Source: Prostheceraeus crozeri
Taxonomy: Eukaryota; Platyhelminthes; Polycladida; Euryleptidae
Direction of reading: 5' to 3'
Length of the DNA stretch: 64,000 nucleotides
Assembly (NCBI GenBank): GCA_907163375.1
Contig: CAJQUW010007745.1
Span: 84,990 to 148,989, forward strand
The position numbers and the translations under genes are program-made. Shown here one piece after another: positions 32,801-44,679 of this stretch. The notes beneath the pieces were generated by a model. It was not told the DNA's origin. It saw only the letters and a program-made list of their open reading frames with translations, and made no database searches. Positions within the stretch are counted from its first letter, which is position 1. Each line of letters opens with the position of its first letter.

Positions 32801-35597
32801 TACATCATTCTGTAAAAGTCTCACTGTCGGCCTCGTTCCCTGCACAAACTCATGCTGGCTGCCGGACTATGAGGTGTACATCATTCTGTGAAAGTCTCAT
32901 TTTCGGCCTTGTTCCCTGCAGAAACTCGTGCTGGTTGCCGGAATATGCCATGCACATCATTCTGTGAAAGTCTCATTTTCGGCCTCGTTCCCTGCAGAAA
33001 CTCGTGCTGGCTGCCGCACTATGATGTGTGCATCATTCTGTGAAAGTCTCATTGTCGGCCTCGTTCCCTGCAGAAACTCGTGCTGGCTGCCGGACTATGA
33101 GGTGTACATCATTCTGTGAAAGTCTCATTTTCGGCCTCGTTCCCTGCAGAAACTCGTGCTGGCTGCCGGACTGTGAGGTGTACATCATTCTGTGAAAGTC
33201 TCATTGTCGGCCTCGTTCCATGCAGAAACTCGTGCTGGCTGCCGCACTATGATGTGTGCATCATTCTGTGAAAGTCTCATTGTCGGCCTCGTTCCCTGCA
33301 GAAGCTCGTGCTGGCTGCCGGACTATGTGGTGTACATCATTCTGTGAAAGTCTCATTGTCGGCCTCGTTCCCTGCAGAAACTCGTGCTGGCTGCCGGACT
33401 ATGAGGTGTACATCATTCTGTGAAAGTCTCATTGTCGGCCTCGTTCCCTGCAGAAATTCGTGCTGGTTGCCGGACTGTGAGGTGTGCATCATTCTGTGAA
33501 AGTCTCATTGTCGGCCTTGTTCCCTGCAGAAACTCGTGCTGGCTGCCGGACTATGAGGTGTACATCATTCTGTGAAAGTCTCACTGTCGGCCTCGTTCCC
33601 TGCACAAACTCATGCTGGCTGCCGGACTATGAGGTGTACATCATTCTGTGAAAGTCTCATTTTCGGCCTTGTTCCTGCAGAAACTCGTGCTGGCTGCCGG
33701 ACTATGAGGTGTACATCATTCTGTGAAAGTCTCATTGTCGGCCTCCTTTCCTGCAGAAACTCGTGCTGGCTGCCGGACTATGAGGTGTACATCATTCTGT
33801 GAAAGTCTCATTGTCGGCCTCGTTCCCTGCAGAAACTCGTGCTGGTTGCCGGACTGTGAGGTGTGCATCATTCTGTGAGAGTCTCATTGTCGGCCTCGTT
33901 CCCTGCAGAAACTCGTGCTGGCTGCCGGACTATGAGGTGTACATCATTCTGTGAAAGTCTCACTGTCGGCCTCGTTCCCTGCACAAACTCATGCTGGCTA
34001 CCGGACTATGAGGTGTACATCATTCTGTGAAAGTCTCACTGTCGGCCTCGTTCCCTGCAGAAACTCGTGCTGGCTGCCGGACTATGAGGTGTACATCATT
34101 CTGTGAAAGTCTCATTGTCGGCCTCGTTCCCTGCATAAACTCGTGCTGGCTGCCGGACTATGAGGTGTACATCATTCTGTGAAGGTCTCATTGTCGGCCT
34201 CGTTCCCTGCAGAAACTCGTGCTGGCTGCCGGACTATGAGGTGTACATCTTTCTGTGAAAGTCTCATTGTCGGCCTCGTTCCCTGCACAAACTCGTGCTG
34301 GCTGCCGGACTGTGAGGTGTACATCATTCTGTGAAAGTCTCATTGTCGGCCTCGTTCCATGCAGAAACTCGTGCTGGCTGCCGCACTATGATGTGTGCAT
34401 CATTCTGTGAAAGTCTCATTGTCGGCCTCGTTCCCTGCAGAAGCTCGTGCTGGCTGCCGGACTATGAGGTGTACATCATTCTGTGAAAGTCTCATTGTCG
34501 GCCTCGTTCCCTGCAGAAACTCGTGCTGGCTGCCGGACTATGAGGTGTACATCATTCTGTGAAAGTCTCATTGTCGGCCTCGTTCCCTGCAGAAACTCGT
34601 GCTGGTTGCCGGACTGTGAGGTGTGCATCATTCTGTGAAAGTCTCATTGTCGGCCTCGTTCCCTGCAGAAACTCGTGCTGGCTGCCGGACTATGAGGTGT
34701 ACATCATTCTGTGAAAGTCTCACTGTCGGCCTCGTTCCCTGCACAAACTCATGCTGGCTGCCGGACTATGAGGTGTACATCATTCTGTGAAAGTCTCATT
34801 TTCGGCCTTGTTCCTGCAGAAACTCGTGCTGGCTGCCGGACTATAAGGTGAACATCATTCTGTGAAAGTCTCATTGTCGGCCTCGTTCCCTGCAGAAACT
34901 CGTGCTGGCTGCCGGACTGTGAGGTGTACATCATTCTGTGAAAGTCTCATTGTCGGCCTCGTTCCCTGCAGAAACTGGTGCTGGCTGCCGGACTATGAGG
35001 TGTACATCATTCTGTGAAAGTCTCATTTTCGGACTTATTCCTGCAGAAACTCGTGCTGGTTGCCGGAATATGCCATGCACATCATTCTGTGAAAGTCTCA
35101 TTTTCGGCCTCGTTCCCTGCAGAAACTCGTGCTGGCTGCCGGACTATGAGGTGTACATCATTCTGTGAAAGTCTCATTGTCGGCCTCGTTCCCTGCAGAA
35201 ACTCGTGCTGGCTGCCGGACTATGAGGTGTACATCATTCTGTGAGAGTCTCATTGTCGGCCTCGTTCCCTGCAGAAACTCGTGCTGGCTGCCGGACTGTG
35301 AGGTGTACATCATTCTGTGAAGGTCTCATTGTCGGTCTCGTTCCCTGCAGAAACTCGTGCTGGCTGCCGGACTATGAGGTGTACATCATTCTGTGAAAGT
35401 CTCATTGTCGGCCTCGTTCCCTGCAGAAACTCGTGCTGGTTGCCGGGATATGCCATGCACATCATTCTGTGAAAGTCTCATTTTCGGCCTCGTTCCCTGC
35501 AGAAACTCGTGCTGGCTGCCGGACTATGAGGTGTACATCATTCTGTGAAAGTCTCATTGTCGGCCTCGTTCCCTGCACAAACTCGTGCTGACTGCCG
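20865..35597 (+). repeat. 76-bp satellite array, about 194 units
   Basis: 14.7 kb of head-to-tail 76-bp units, each normally with a PstI site (CTGCAG). Several variant classes recur: TGTCGGCCTCG or TTTCGGCCTTG; GCAGAAACTCG or GCACAAACTCA; GACTATGAGGTGTAC, GACTGTGAGGTGTGC or GCACTATGATGTGTGC; and a GGAATATGCCATGCAC form near 32940, 35070 and 35450. Multi-unit blocks recur, implying repeated local duplications. A few units have lost a base or more (about 21412, 31800, 33675, 34812). No gene is present: 76 is not a multiple of 3 and one frame carries a stop per unit. Confidence 0.95.
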
Positions 35598-35906
35598 AGA
35601 TCTCCTCATTCATTGTATTTGAATATCTTCATTATTTCATTGCAGACAGATAAATGGCTCAATAAAACGTCTTCAACCGCTTCAAAAGTTTCGAAGATAC
35701 TGAGGGATGAGTACATACTTCAATTAGATATAAGGTTCCATGCTGGTTTGGATCTGCATTTGAGAATTTGGTATGAGTATTGTACGAGTATTCATGCCGT
35801 GTTCTTCGCGACAATGACCCGTAGTCTTGAAATAAAAACTTTTGACTTTTGTCCATCATAGAGCAGACATATAATTGATAATCACACTCTAGCTTCTTCA
35901 ACTCAC
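35598..35906 (-). other. intron 3, 5' part
   Basis: Intron sequence between the satellite and the donor of the exon at 35907. No feature beyond the donor GTGAGT at 35906-35901. Confidence 0.6.
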
Positions 35907-36059
35907 TCGTTTTTGTAGAGTTGTAAGAACGCCTTCTTTCTCCCTAATTTCTTTTTGAAATTTCCATGATTGCTGCACTTGTTTCAACCGCATGTCCACT
36001 TCTTTCTCACGATCTTCCTGTATTTCGCCCATGTTGAACCGCATCACCTCCTCTTTAAT
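35907..36059 (-). CDS. CARD/coiled-coil protein, internal exon (51 codons)
   Basis: A phase-0 exon with acceptor TTTTAG before ATTAAAGAGG and donor GTGAGT after CGA. It encodes IKEEVMRFNMGEIQEDREKE, then VDMRLKQVQQSWKFQKEIRE and KEGVLTTLQKR, charged helical sequence continuous with the coiled coil of the last exon. Splicing joins LQKR to VIELEK with heptad character kept. It is flanked by a 16.7 kb satellite-filled intron on one side and a 3.5 kb intron on the other. Confidence 0.8.
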
Positions 36060-37859
36060 CTAAAATCAAAATGATTCATTATCTGGTGATTGCGAGGATA
36101 TTAATTATCTCATCTTCAGAGCAAGCACAAAGTGATGCAAAAAAGATGTCGATTAGTGTCCAGTATTCGGGAATTTGAAAGAACGGTGCTCCGGCAATTT
36201 GGGAATAGAGACAAGTTTTCACGAATTTGATATTTCTCATACGATGATGACATCCCAGCAGCCATTTATAATTGAATATAATGCTTACTAATTTAAATTA
36301 TTAATTGAAGCAGTCCTGATGAGGACTGATGGCGTTCTCCAATCCGCAAGTGTACAAAGGTAATGCTACTGATTAATCAGTTCTGGATTAATCATTCTTA
36401 AAAGGACTCAATGGAGCTTTCTCGTGGCAACGAATTGTAATTGATCAGCTTTGGCCCAATATCTGAAAATCTTAAGACTTGTAACACTACTCATTCTTAC
36501 TGTTAATATGCTAATACCACAGATTCCAAACACTGCCGTATACATGTTCAGAACAGACGTCTAATATACCTTACCGATTGCAAATGCCGATAGTGGAAAT
36601 ACAATAGGACAATGGTCACCATAGGTTAAGGAAATTAAAAATGGAGATTATAAAACTACAGGATACCGATGGATAAAAATTGGAAACGTGGAGGTTTAGT
36701 ATACAATCTATTGATATAGTATTTGATATGCAATCTGCGCTTTGTACTGAAATCGTGCATTATACATGTATATCAAATTTTTCCCACTTTAAACCAGAAA
36801 AATAACGTAATTTAACAATAGATTAAGTGTTCGACAATGAATGGATCTCCGAAGCTACTTAGCTGGAAAATTTCAGTACAATGTGCATAAAATATGCCAT
36901 ATCGGTCATTCTGATTTCTCCAAGCCAGTTTCTTTCCTGTTATAGCCAATTCAGAGCAATTATTACTCATCTTACAACTTTGCATCAAAGATTATATTGT
37001 GATTTACTCGAAATTAATTCTGAGAATGAAATAAATGTTCTGAGAACCTTCAGTTTGGAGTTCCATTGGAAAACGTAAGAATACAAAAGGAAAGACAAAA
37101 GGAAAGCCCATTGATTTCCAACATCTAAATTATTTACCTCGAATTGTTGACAGTTGACAAACATCATAGAACACAACTGCATGTTTCCACAACTTCATTT
37201 CTATTCGAATTCACGCAGAATTACATTCGATTATTGTATGTTAGTATGTTGCCGTTGTGCATATTGAACTTGTCAATCACATTGAACGTGTTGGAATTTC
37301 ATTTCGAACATCACATCAGATAACAAAAGTTGAAGATTTATAGCAGTGATGAGCAACGACGCCAGATTTGCATTTTGTGTAATTGAAAAATAACAAAACA
37401 AAATGCCATTGTTTTACGATCATTGAATCATCAAATAAGATTTTCAAGTCATTTTATTTCTTTTTCAACAATTGAGACAGCTATTTTTTATGATTTCTGG
37501 ATGACTGGACCCGCTATCGCTTCATGCTGTAATTTTGACAGTTGCAAAGATAACTACAAACCAATTGAAAACATCAGATGTGCATTTTACAGTGCAGACA
37601 AAAGTGTCTGGAGTTCATTCTGTACATTTATATTAATATTCTTAACTCAAGTACGTCTGTGAAGAATTAATATGTACAAATGTCCAAACCAACTTAGCAA
37701 AATGAGCAGAGGCTCATACATATAATAAAACTCATGTCAATTTACATCGAGAAGGAATAGAGCCCAAACTTCTACAAAAGACTAAGGTGTTTGTTAATAA
37801 GATAGAAAAAAATAAAATAAATAGATTTTAGATCACGTTTGCAACAGCCATCATTTTTG
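36060..37859 (-). other. intron 2, no recognised element
   Basis: AT-rich intron. Short open frames (36881-37078, 36985-37182, 37423-37662) have no motif. A GAG/GTAAAT site near 37139 could be read as a donor but does not fit the phase chain of the known exons. Confidence 0.5.
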
Positions 37860-38870
37860 AAGGACTTACGGGAAAAGAAAAAAGAATTGCGGCGAATGAA
37901 GAGTCTCTTCATGGCTCGCAGACAAGTGAACGCCATCCTGAAGATTATCTAATAGTGCGCTCTCAAAGCTTGTCGGAACGGGAGGTTCATGTTCAAGCTG
38001 GTTACAACGATAAAATTTACCTGCAAGTGAAGGGTTGTCCTATGGGGACACACTTCTCTCCCCTATTTGCTGTGATGAAATCGATAGAAGAACAAGCCCT
38101 AAGTAAGTTAACTTATAAGCACAACTTACTGCCTAAAATATATAAACGATGACTGTATAGATGATGTAATTATGGGTCCGTTCCCCAAAGATGATAGAAT
38201 TTTTTCAAATAGATTAGAAACTTTTAATTCGATAAATAAAGACATTCAATTCACATTGGACCTTCCGAAAGATAACTTTTTGGACTTAAGCATCAAAATA
38301 GCCATAAGCATTGTCTCTCAAACTCAAAGTGCTTAAATAGGATCAAACTATTCAACATCAGCTAATGGCAACTAGTCACTCCTAATCACACAGGTTCTAG
38401 CTCTGCTCCACTCATACACATTCGCATTCTTATATGCACATTATGAACAACTCTGATACTTTAAAAGTCCGTTGTGTCAATGTTAACTTTAAGGAAGTAT
38501 ATAGACCCTAAAAAGCTGTAATAAAACATTGTAAAAACAGAATTAAAAGATGGCATCAATACGTCAAATATCCAGACCTGTTATTGTCATACCTCTAAGT
38601 GTATACAAAGAACCCTACTTATTTACAACATTGTAATTCGGCCAAAACACACACGAGAAAAGTACCAAAAATCAACTCAGACAGTACATCAAACTCAGAC
38701 AAGTGGGAAATAAATCATTCTTGCCGATATTAATGTACAGAGTCGAAAAGTCAACCATTTCAGGCGACAAAATTCTATTATTTGCCACCTCAAAAAACTC
38801 AGAGAAAGACTTTATAGGCTACTCCAAGAATGCTGACGACCAAAATTCTTCTGGATAGAATACAATAAAT
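37860..38870 (+). pseudogene. Penelope-like RT fragment in intron 2
   Basis: Plus-strand remnants of an RT: NDKIYLQVKGCPMGTHFSPL, EEQALSKL, LPKIYKR, a degraded catalytic box (about 38150-38170, CIDDVIMGPF), KDDRIFSNRLETFNSINKDI and FTLDLPKDNFLDLSIKI (about 38185-38300). The order matches Penelope-like RTs around the YxDD box. Multiple frame changes. It lies antisense to the host gene. I cannot define the ends or assign the clade. Confidence 0.6.
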
Positions 38871-38940
38871 GTCAATACTCATAACATTTGTCTCGAAGAA
38901 CTGATAAGCCATTACTTAATATGACAGATAGACTCTGCGC

Positions 38941-39481
38941 TGTTAAACGCTCAATACCAATCACATAGGAAGGATGCATACCAAAATATTTTTGGTATAT
39001 TTTTGTATCCATTTTGTATGCATTTCAAATGTGATATGCTTTACATACTAAAGCCATACCAGCACAGTACTAGAGGAAAGTATCAATGATGTCTAAAAAA
39101 TGTTGACTGAAGGTCTTTAGTCAATAAAGATCACATTAATGTTACTACTGTTCTGTAAGTAGTAAGATAATAACATTCAAGAGGCAAACGTGCAATAATT
39201 AATTCGATTTTAATGCATGTAAGTCTAATTCACAATAAGTCACGAAATTCACAATTAATCTAATCTAGTTAAATATCACACTATCAAAAAGAAATATTTA
39301 CGACTGGTTGTACTGAAAAAAGATATTTGACTGTAGTACGTACATTTTTTTGCTATATAACTTAAAGCTCTAGATGCGAGAGACGTCTAATAAGGATGAA
39401 TTTGTATCAGGTGTCGTGTATAAAACATCATGCCAACAACTCGTATTTCATTGTAAAACAGCAATTCAGATAGAATAGCAT
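38941..39481 (-). repeat. MITE-A copy 3, truncated
   Basis: Matches MITE-A copy 2 from near its terminus (AACGCTCAATACCAATCACA) through the GTATG-rich part to about CAGATAGAATAG, with a large internal deletion. It ends about 97 bp from the splice donor of the exon at 39578-39690, in intron 2. Confidence 0.7.
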
Positions 39482-39577
39482 AGGCATGTCACCTAGTGCC
39501 TTCCTACAAATAATCGCAAAGTTTTCAGACGCTGCATGTGAATGTATATCAATGCCATCAGTGACACGGTGACTCAC

Positions 39578-39690
39578 TTTAGCAGTAATATACGTCTCCA
39601 GTTTTTCCTTTTCCCACTTATGTAGATGTTTTGTCAAGGATGGATGCTGCTCCCATAAATCTTCGAAATTAAAAGTCCGTGAGGCAAGTC
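39578..39690 (-). CDS. CARD/coiled-coil protein, internal exon (37 codons)
   Basis: 113-nt exon with acceptor TTTCTCTTTCAG before GACTTGCC (entry phase 1) and donor GTGAGT after GCTAAA (exit phase 0). Completing the split Gly codon from the exon at 42831-42972, it reads G then LASRTFNFEDLWEQHPSLTK, HLHKWEKEKLETYITAK. It links the death-fold part to the coiled coil. Both phases fit their neighbours, which is strong evidence for a real exon. Confidence 0.78.
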
Positions 39691-39914
39691 CTGAAAGAGA
39701 AACCGACAACTTCGCAACAAAAGCAGATTTGATGACATCTGTCCACCACGATGAATCTCTGTACAGGTGATGGTTTCCAAAAAAATTTGTTGAGCTAAAT
39801 CATTTCTATTTACAAACATATAGCAGAATGTCAACTTTCAGAAAATAAAGGACCAGCCATTAATTTACAAGATGAGAGAAGTCCTTGCTTTGATGGTTTT
39901 TCTGTATTGTAGCA

Positions 39915-39964
39915 ACATGTGCGAGGCCTTTCAGCCGCTACAGGCGACCATCGTCAGGCACGTG
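39915..39964 (-). ncRNA. hammerhead-ribozyme-like motif, second copy
   Basis: Minus strand: ACGUGC (stem I), CUGACGA, U, GGUCGC-CUGUA-GCGGCU (stem II), GAAA, a loopless AGGCCU palindrome (stem III), C, then GCACAUGU closing stem I with one mismatch. It lies downstream of the Penelope-like endonuclease remnant at 40233-40660. The layout equals the motif at 7268-7311, including the extra U after CUGANGA. Confidence 0.6.
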
Positions 39965-40232
39965 AGTGAAGAAAAGATTGCTGTAGATGAGGTCAAGTCC
40001 ACTTTTTATTGAACTCGGAACATAGCATTGACTGTCCAAAATAAAATACAATACGATAAGCAAAAATACATAAAACCAAATACTGCTACTACTAAAATTG
40101 ACAGTAGAAGTAGAAAGAAAAAAGCTAGAAAGATACAAGAGAAAAGTAAACGTCAAAAATTCCAGCAACTGTTTAGAGAAAACTTCACTCGATTGGCCGA
40201 TGTATATCTCTCAGTCCAAAATGCTTCTTTTA

Positions 40233-40660
40233 TCAATCTTCTCCTCCATACCGGTTCTCTGTCCACCACCTCCATCCTCTCAAAGGCTCTCTCTGATCGC
40301 TTTCAAATACATGTCGGGCGTCCGACCGTTCAACGTCGACATCTTTGACTGCTTTGCTCTTTTCTTCTCTCATGTAATGAGCGGACTGACTCTCCAACAT
40401 ACGACCAACCACATTGAGGATCTGCACAAGGGAGACGATACACCACGCGAAAATGCTTCGCCGGAGTAGGACGCTTTCTCATGAGAACACTCCTCAGAGT
40501 GTTAATGGGTTTCATACCGACGTTTACATCAACTTGCTTGAGGACATCACGGATCCGCTCTATAACACCCTGGACGAAGGTATTGAGCCTCTGAAATCCA
40601 ACTTCTCCTCACCGGTGAGAATTTCAGGATGTCAAATGTTCCACTCACAGCTTTAATTTT
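40233..40660 (-). pseudogene. Penelope-like GIY-YIG endonuclease fragment
   Basis: In shifting frames on the minus strand: VGMKPINTLRSVLMRKRP, HFRVVYRLPC, QCGWSYVGESVRSLH, then MREEKSKAVKDVDVERSDA. The pair VVYRLPC and WSYVGES is the GIY-YIG core of a canonical Penelope-like element, different in sequence from the one at 7904-8250. The RT is missing, so the copy is 5'-truncated, as is usual for this group. It lies in intron 1 of the visible host gene, same strand. The plus-strand open frames across 40028-40656 are its antisense shadow. Confidence 0.75.
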
Positions 40661-41539
40661 ATCACAAGAAAGGCAATAGGCCTCCCCCTTTCTTCCCCTT
40701 CTTCCCTAAATTCGTGTAAGAGCTTCTTATTATAATAATTTGCATAATAATAATAATATTTGTATAATATATAATCGTCACTCAGCATCAGTAAAACGAC
40801 AATGTGCAAGCTATGCTTCCAGTCGTCTAGCAAGTCAGCAAGTTACTGAGTTTCAAGCATCACAAAATTCCCTCTTATGTTTATGCAGATCTATGTACTT
40901 CTGAGTTTGGCAAGTGATTTCAAAATGCACTATGTAGATCGCGGTTTGCCAGGAGAGGCGGTTTTACTTTGAAAATTTTCCACTCTCAACGGTCTCTGAT
41001 GTATTTTTGTATGACAATATCGAAAATCATGGTCTAAAAATCATGCAATTAGCCCTTTTCAAGAAAAGTACGAAAATTCAAAGTGGCGGACGGAAAAACC
41101 GAAACTGCATCCTGGGAGTGGAATAAAAATATTCCCATCTATTTCGCAAGCAGTTTCCTATGTAGCTTGACCCGCACTTTTCAAACATAATTGCTAGAAA
41201 AACATACGATTAGCCCTTTTCAAGAAATTAGCGGACATAAAACCGAAACCGCAACAAGTCTTGGAGGTCCTATCAGGTTCTTGAAATTTCTTGGAAGCGT
41301 CATCTTCGCTTGTGTGCAAACGATTCAAAAATATGTGAATCAGTGGTCTGCATCAGATCGATCAGACCTTCAAGACTTGTGCAAGCATAATACTTACTTA
41401 TACATTATACATATTAACATTTGTTCGTTGATAGGGCTCGGTGATGGAAGTTACAGTTGAGATGATACTTCGGCAAGACGAGACAACGAGGCACGTCAGC
41501 ACGCGAACTCGCTAGCAGATACGATCAATGATAAATGCA
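40661..41539. other. intron 1, two imperfect direct repeats
   Basis: No gene. Two ~57-bp imperfect copies starting near 41047 and 41209 share ATTAGCCCTTTTCAAGAAA and AACCGAAAC.GCA. No known element is recognised. Confidence 0.45.
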
Positions 41540-41993
41540 GCGATGAGTGTATTCTTCTTCAGAGGGCCTATCTGACGAACTGCGCGCAAGACTTTTCATT
41601 GCAACCATCGAGACTGTCTTACTGTACAACGCCATCACTTGGACAATGACTCGCACACTCGAGACAGAATTGGATGGTGCACACTCACATCTATTGAGGG
41701 CTTCTTATAACGTGCACTGGCCACGAGTGTCAAACGCAGATTTATACCGACGAGCCAGATTACTACCACAAATTGAGAGGCGACGCAAGGAGCGCCTAGC
41801 ACTCTCAGGAAATCTGTCGTATCCTCAACCGGCCCAGGAGCTTCTTCTGTGGCAGCCGACACAACCTTAAAGGCGGGGACAAGGTCATAGAAAGACTTTT
41901 CCTCAGCTTCTATATGATGATTGTGCTGCGCCAGACCAACTGTCCGCTCACAAGCATGTGCGCCAGTTAGCGATATGGCGCAAGATCTGACGC
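41540..41993 (+). pseudogene. LINE RT C-terminal fragment
   Basis: Encodes LSDELRARLFIATIETVLLY and NAITWTMTRTLETELDGAHS, then HLLRASYNVHW, LYRRARLLPQIERRRKERLA, and in a shifted frame RRGQGHRKTFPQLLYDD and RQLAIWRKI with a stop. This is the thumb and C-terminal part of a non-LTR retrotransposon RT, of a type distinct from LINEs A and B. 5'-truncated, antisense in intron 1. I cannot assign the clade. Confidence 0.7.
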
Positions 41994-42029
41994 TTTTTGT
42001 ATCGTTTGTATTTTTCATCTTTACTAATA

Positions 42030-42092
42030 AAGCGTATTATATATATATATATAGATATACGAGTATGTATAGTATATATATATATATATTAA
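42030..42092. repeat. (TA)n microsatellite
   Basis: Two TA runs joined by GATATACGAGTATGTATAG. Simple sequence following the LINE fragment. Confidence 0.85.
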
Positions 42093-42830
42093 CATTGCTG
42101 TTTCCGTTTTTCTGTCCGCTATTTTGAATTTTAGTAATTTTCATACAAAAATACTTCAAAAACTGTCGAGAAATATAATGGGAAATTTTCAAAATGAATC
42201 CGCCTCTCTTGGCTGAGATATAATTCCTCAATTCTTCCTTCAAGTTGCGTTATTGACACGTTTGATGTTAAAATCCATATACTCAAACCTGATGGACAAG
42301 GTACCAGGCAAGGGTCGCCCAACACCAAGAAGCCGCTTTCAAAGAGACTTGAAGAGAAACGTGACCATGAGCTGGCGTGGATGAAGCCGATGCTTTCTAA
42401 TACAATAACGGATAGAGGAAAACTAAAGTTAGTAAAAATAACAGAGTCATGTTTTATTACTAAAATTCCGAAATTTTACTAGAACCAACTTGTAGTCACC
42501 AAAATATTGTAGATGATCCTTATTTGTTTACAATTTAGCAGTAATCAAAAGCATTCTTTTAACTTCTTTTCCTGAATAATTTTGAATTTGAATAAAGCAG
42601 GAGATGACTTGAAGATAGGACCTATGAAGTAGGAGCCTTGAACCGATGTCAAACACGAGGGGCATTGCTGGTAGACTGCACAGCAGCCTTGCGGCATGAA
42701 GAAAAGAAGAGATGATAATCAGATCAGGAATGCTGCACTAATTGCTTTCCGCACCATAAAAAGAAGCATCGAAATGGAAAATTATTTCAATGGACGATAA
42801 AACAGAATGACAATTGTATGTTGGACTTAC
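42093..42830 (-). other. intron 1, nothing recognised
   Basis: No gene or element recognised between the TA repeat and the donor of the exon at 42831. Confidence 0.5.
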
Positions 42831-42972
42831 CGGAATCACGAAGATAATCCGCGATCAATGGATGTCCAGACATTGTCAGAACTTCACAGAACCGCCTGAA
42901 GACGGTTGTCTCTTGAAGATGCATCGAATTGAGAAGGAGGAGCATCCGCTTCTCACCATCATCTTCCGCCGT
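42831..42972 (-). CDS. CARD/coiled-coil protein, exon with CARD C-terminal half
   Basis: 142-nt exon with acceptor TTTCCTCAACAG before ACGGCGG (phase 0) and donor GTAAGT after GATTCCG (phase 1). It encodes TAEDDGEKRMLLLLNSMHLQ, ETTVFRRFCEVLTMSGHPLI, ADYLRDS and the first base of Gly. The pattern RMLLLL...VFRRFCEVL..SGH..IADYL fits helices 4-6 of a CARD (compare the layout of the Apaf-1 CARD), which mediates homotypic contacts in apoptosis or innate immunity. A CARD followed by coiled coil recalls CARD9/11-like scaffolds, but I do not claim orthology. The first half of the CARD should be in an exon to the right, not found in this window. Confidence 0.72.
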
Positions 42973-43136
42973 CTGTTGAGGAAATTTCATAAATGATGAG
43001 ACTTTCCCATCTTCGTGACCCCCCTCAATGCCGGTATTGCATTTTAGAATTTCCTACGCATTTAGTTTCCGATGGAAACATTCTATGATGTATTTTCCTG
43101 CCGGAAATTGTAATAATAGGAATTATATATAACAAA

Positions 43137-44534
<1,398 letters not shown>

Positions 44535-44679
44535 TTCGTTTATTCTTTTGTAAATGAAAATGTCACTTTATAAATCAATCATGTAAATCAGACGTTTGAT
44601 AGTCCAAATATGACTAAAGTTTAAAACACAGGAAGGAAAAAGCAAAACAAATGAAAAAAGTAATACTACATTTGTAATA

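Larger units (their letters stand above)
19582..35597. mobile_element. foldback-like element II with giant satellite arm
   Basis: The same architecture as the element at 8251-9735: an outer arm of inverted 76-bp units (19582-20347), a core with inner inverted repeats (20348-20864), and an outer arm of direct units (20865-35597). It starts near TAGTCCTGC and ends near CTGACTGCCGA. It lies wholly within intron 3 of the CARD/coiled-coil gene and makes up about 96% of that intron. I cannot see a clear target duplication. If the arms are parts of one element, it is over 16 kb with no coding capacity. Confidence 0.7.

Noticed and set aside
20865-35597. Repeated 60-82 codon open frames (SFCESLIVGLVPCRNSCWLP type) across the satellite
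   Set aside because: They follow from the 76-bp unit, which shifts frame by one each repeat; each ends at the same TGA in the unit. No start context, splice or domain support.
20865-35597. CRISPR-like array
   Set aside because: Units are contiguous near-identical 76-mers without unique spacers, in a eukaryotic intron.
37130-37182. Extra exon of the CARD gene ending at GAG/GTAAAT
   Set aside because: The phase chain already closes between the exons at 39578 and 36059, and the encoded sequence shows no helical or domain continuity.
40028-40656. Plus-strand open frames in this interval
   Set aside because: They are the antisense of the minus-strand GIY-YIG endonuclease remnant and its 3' region.
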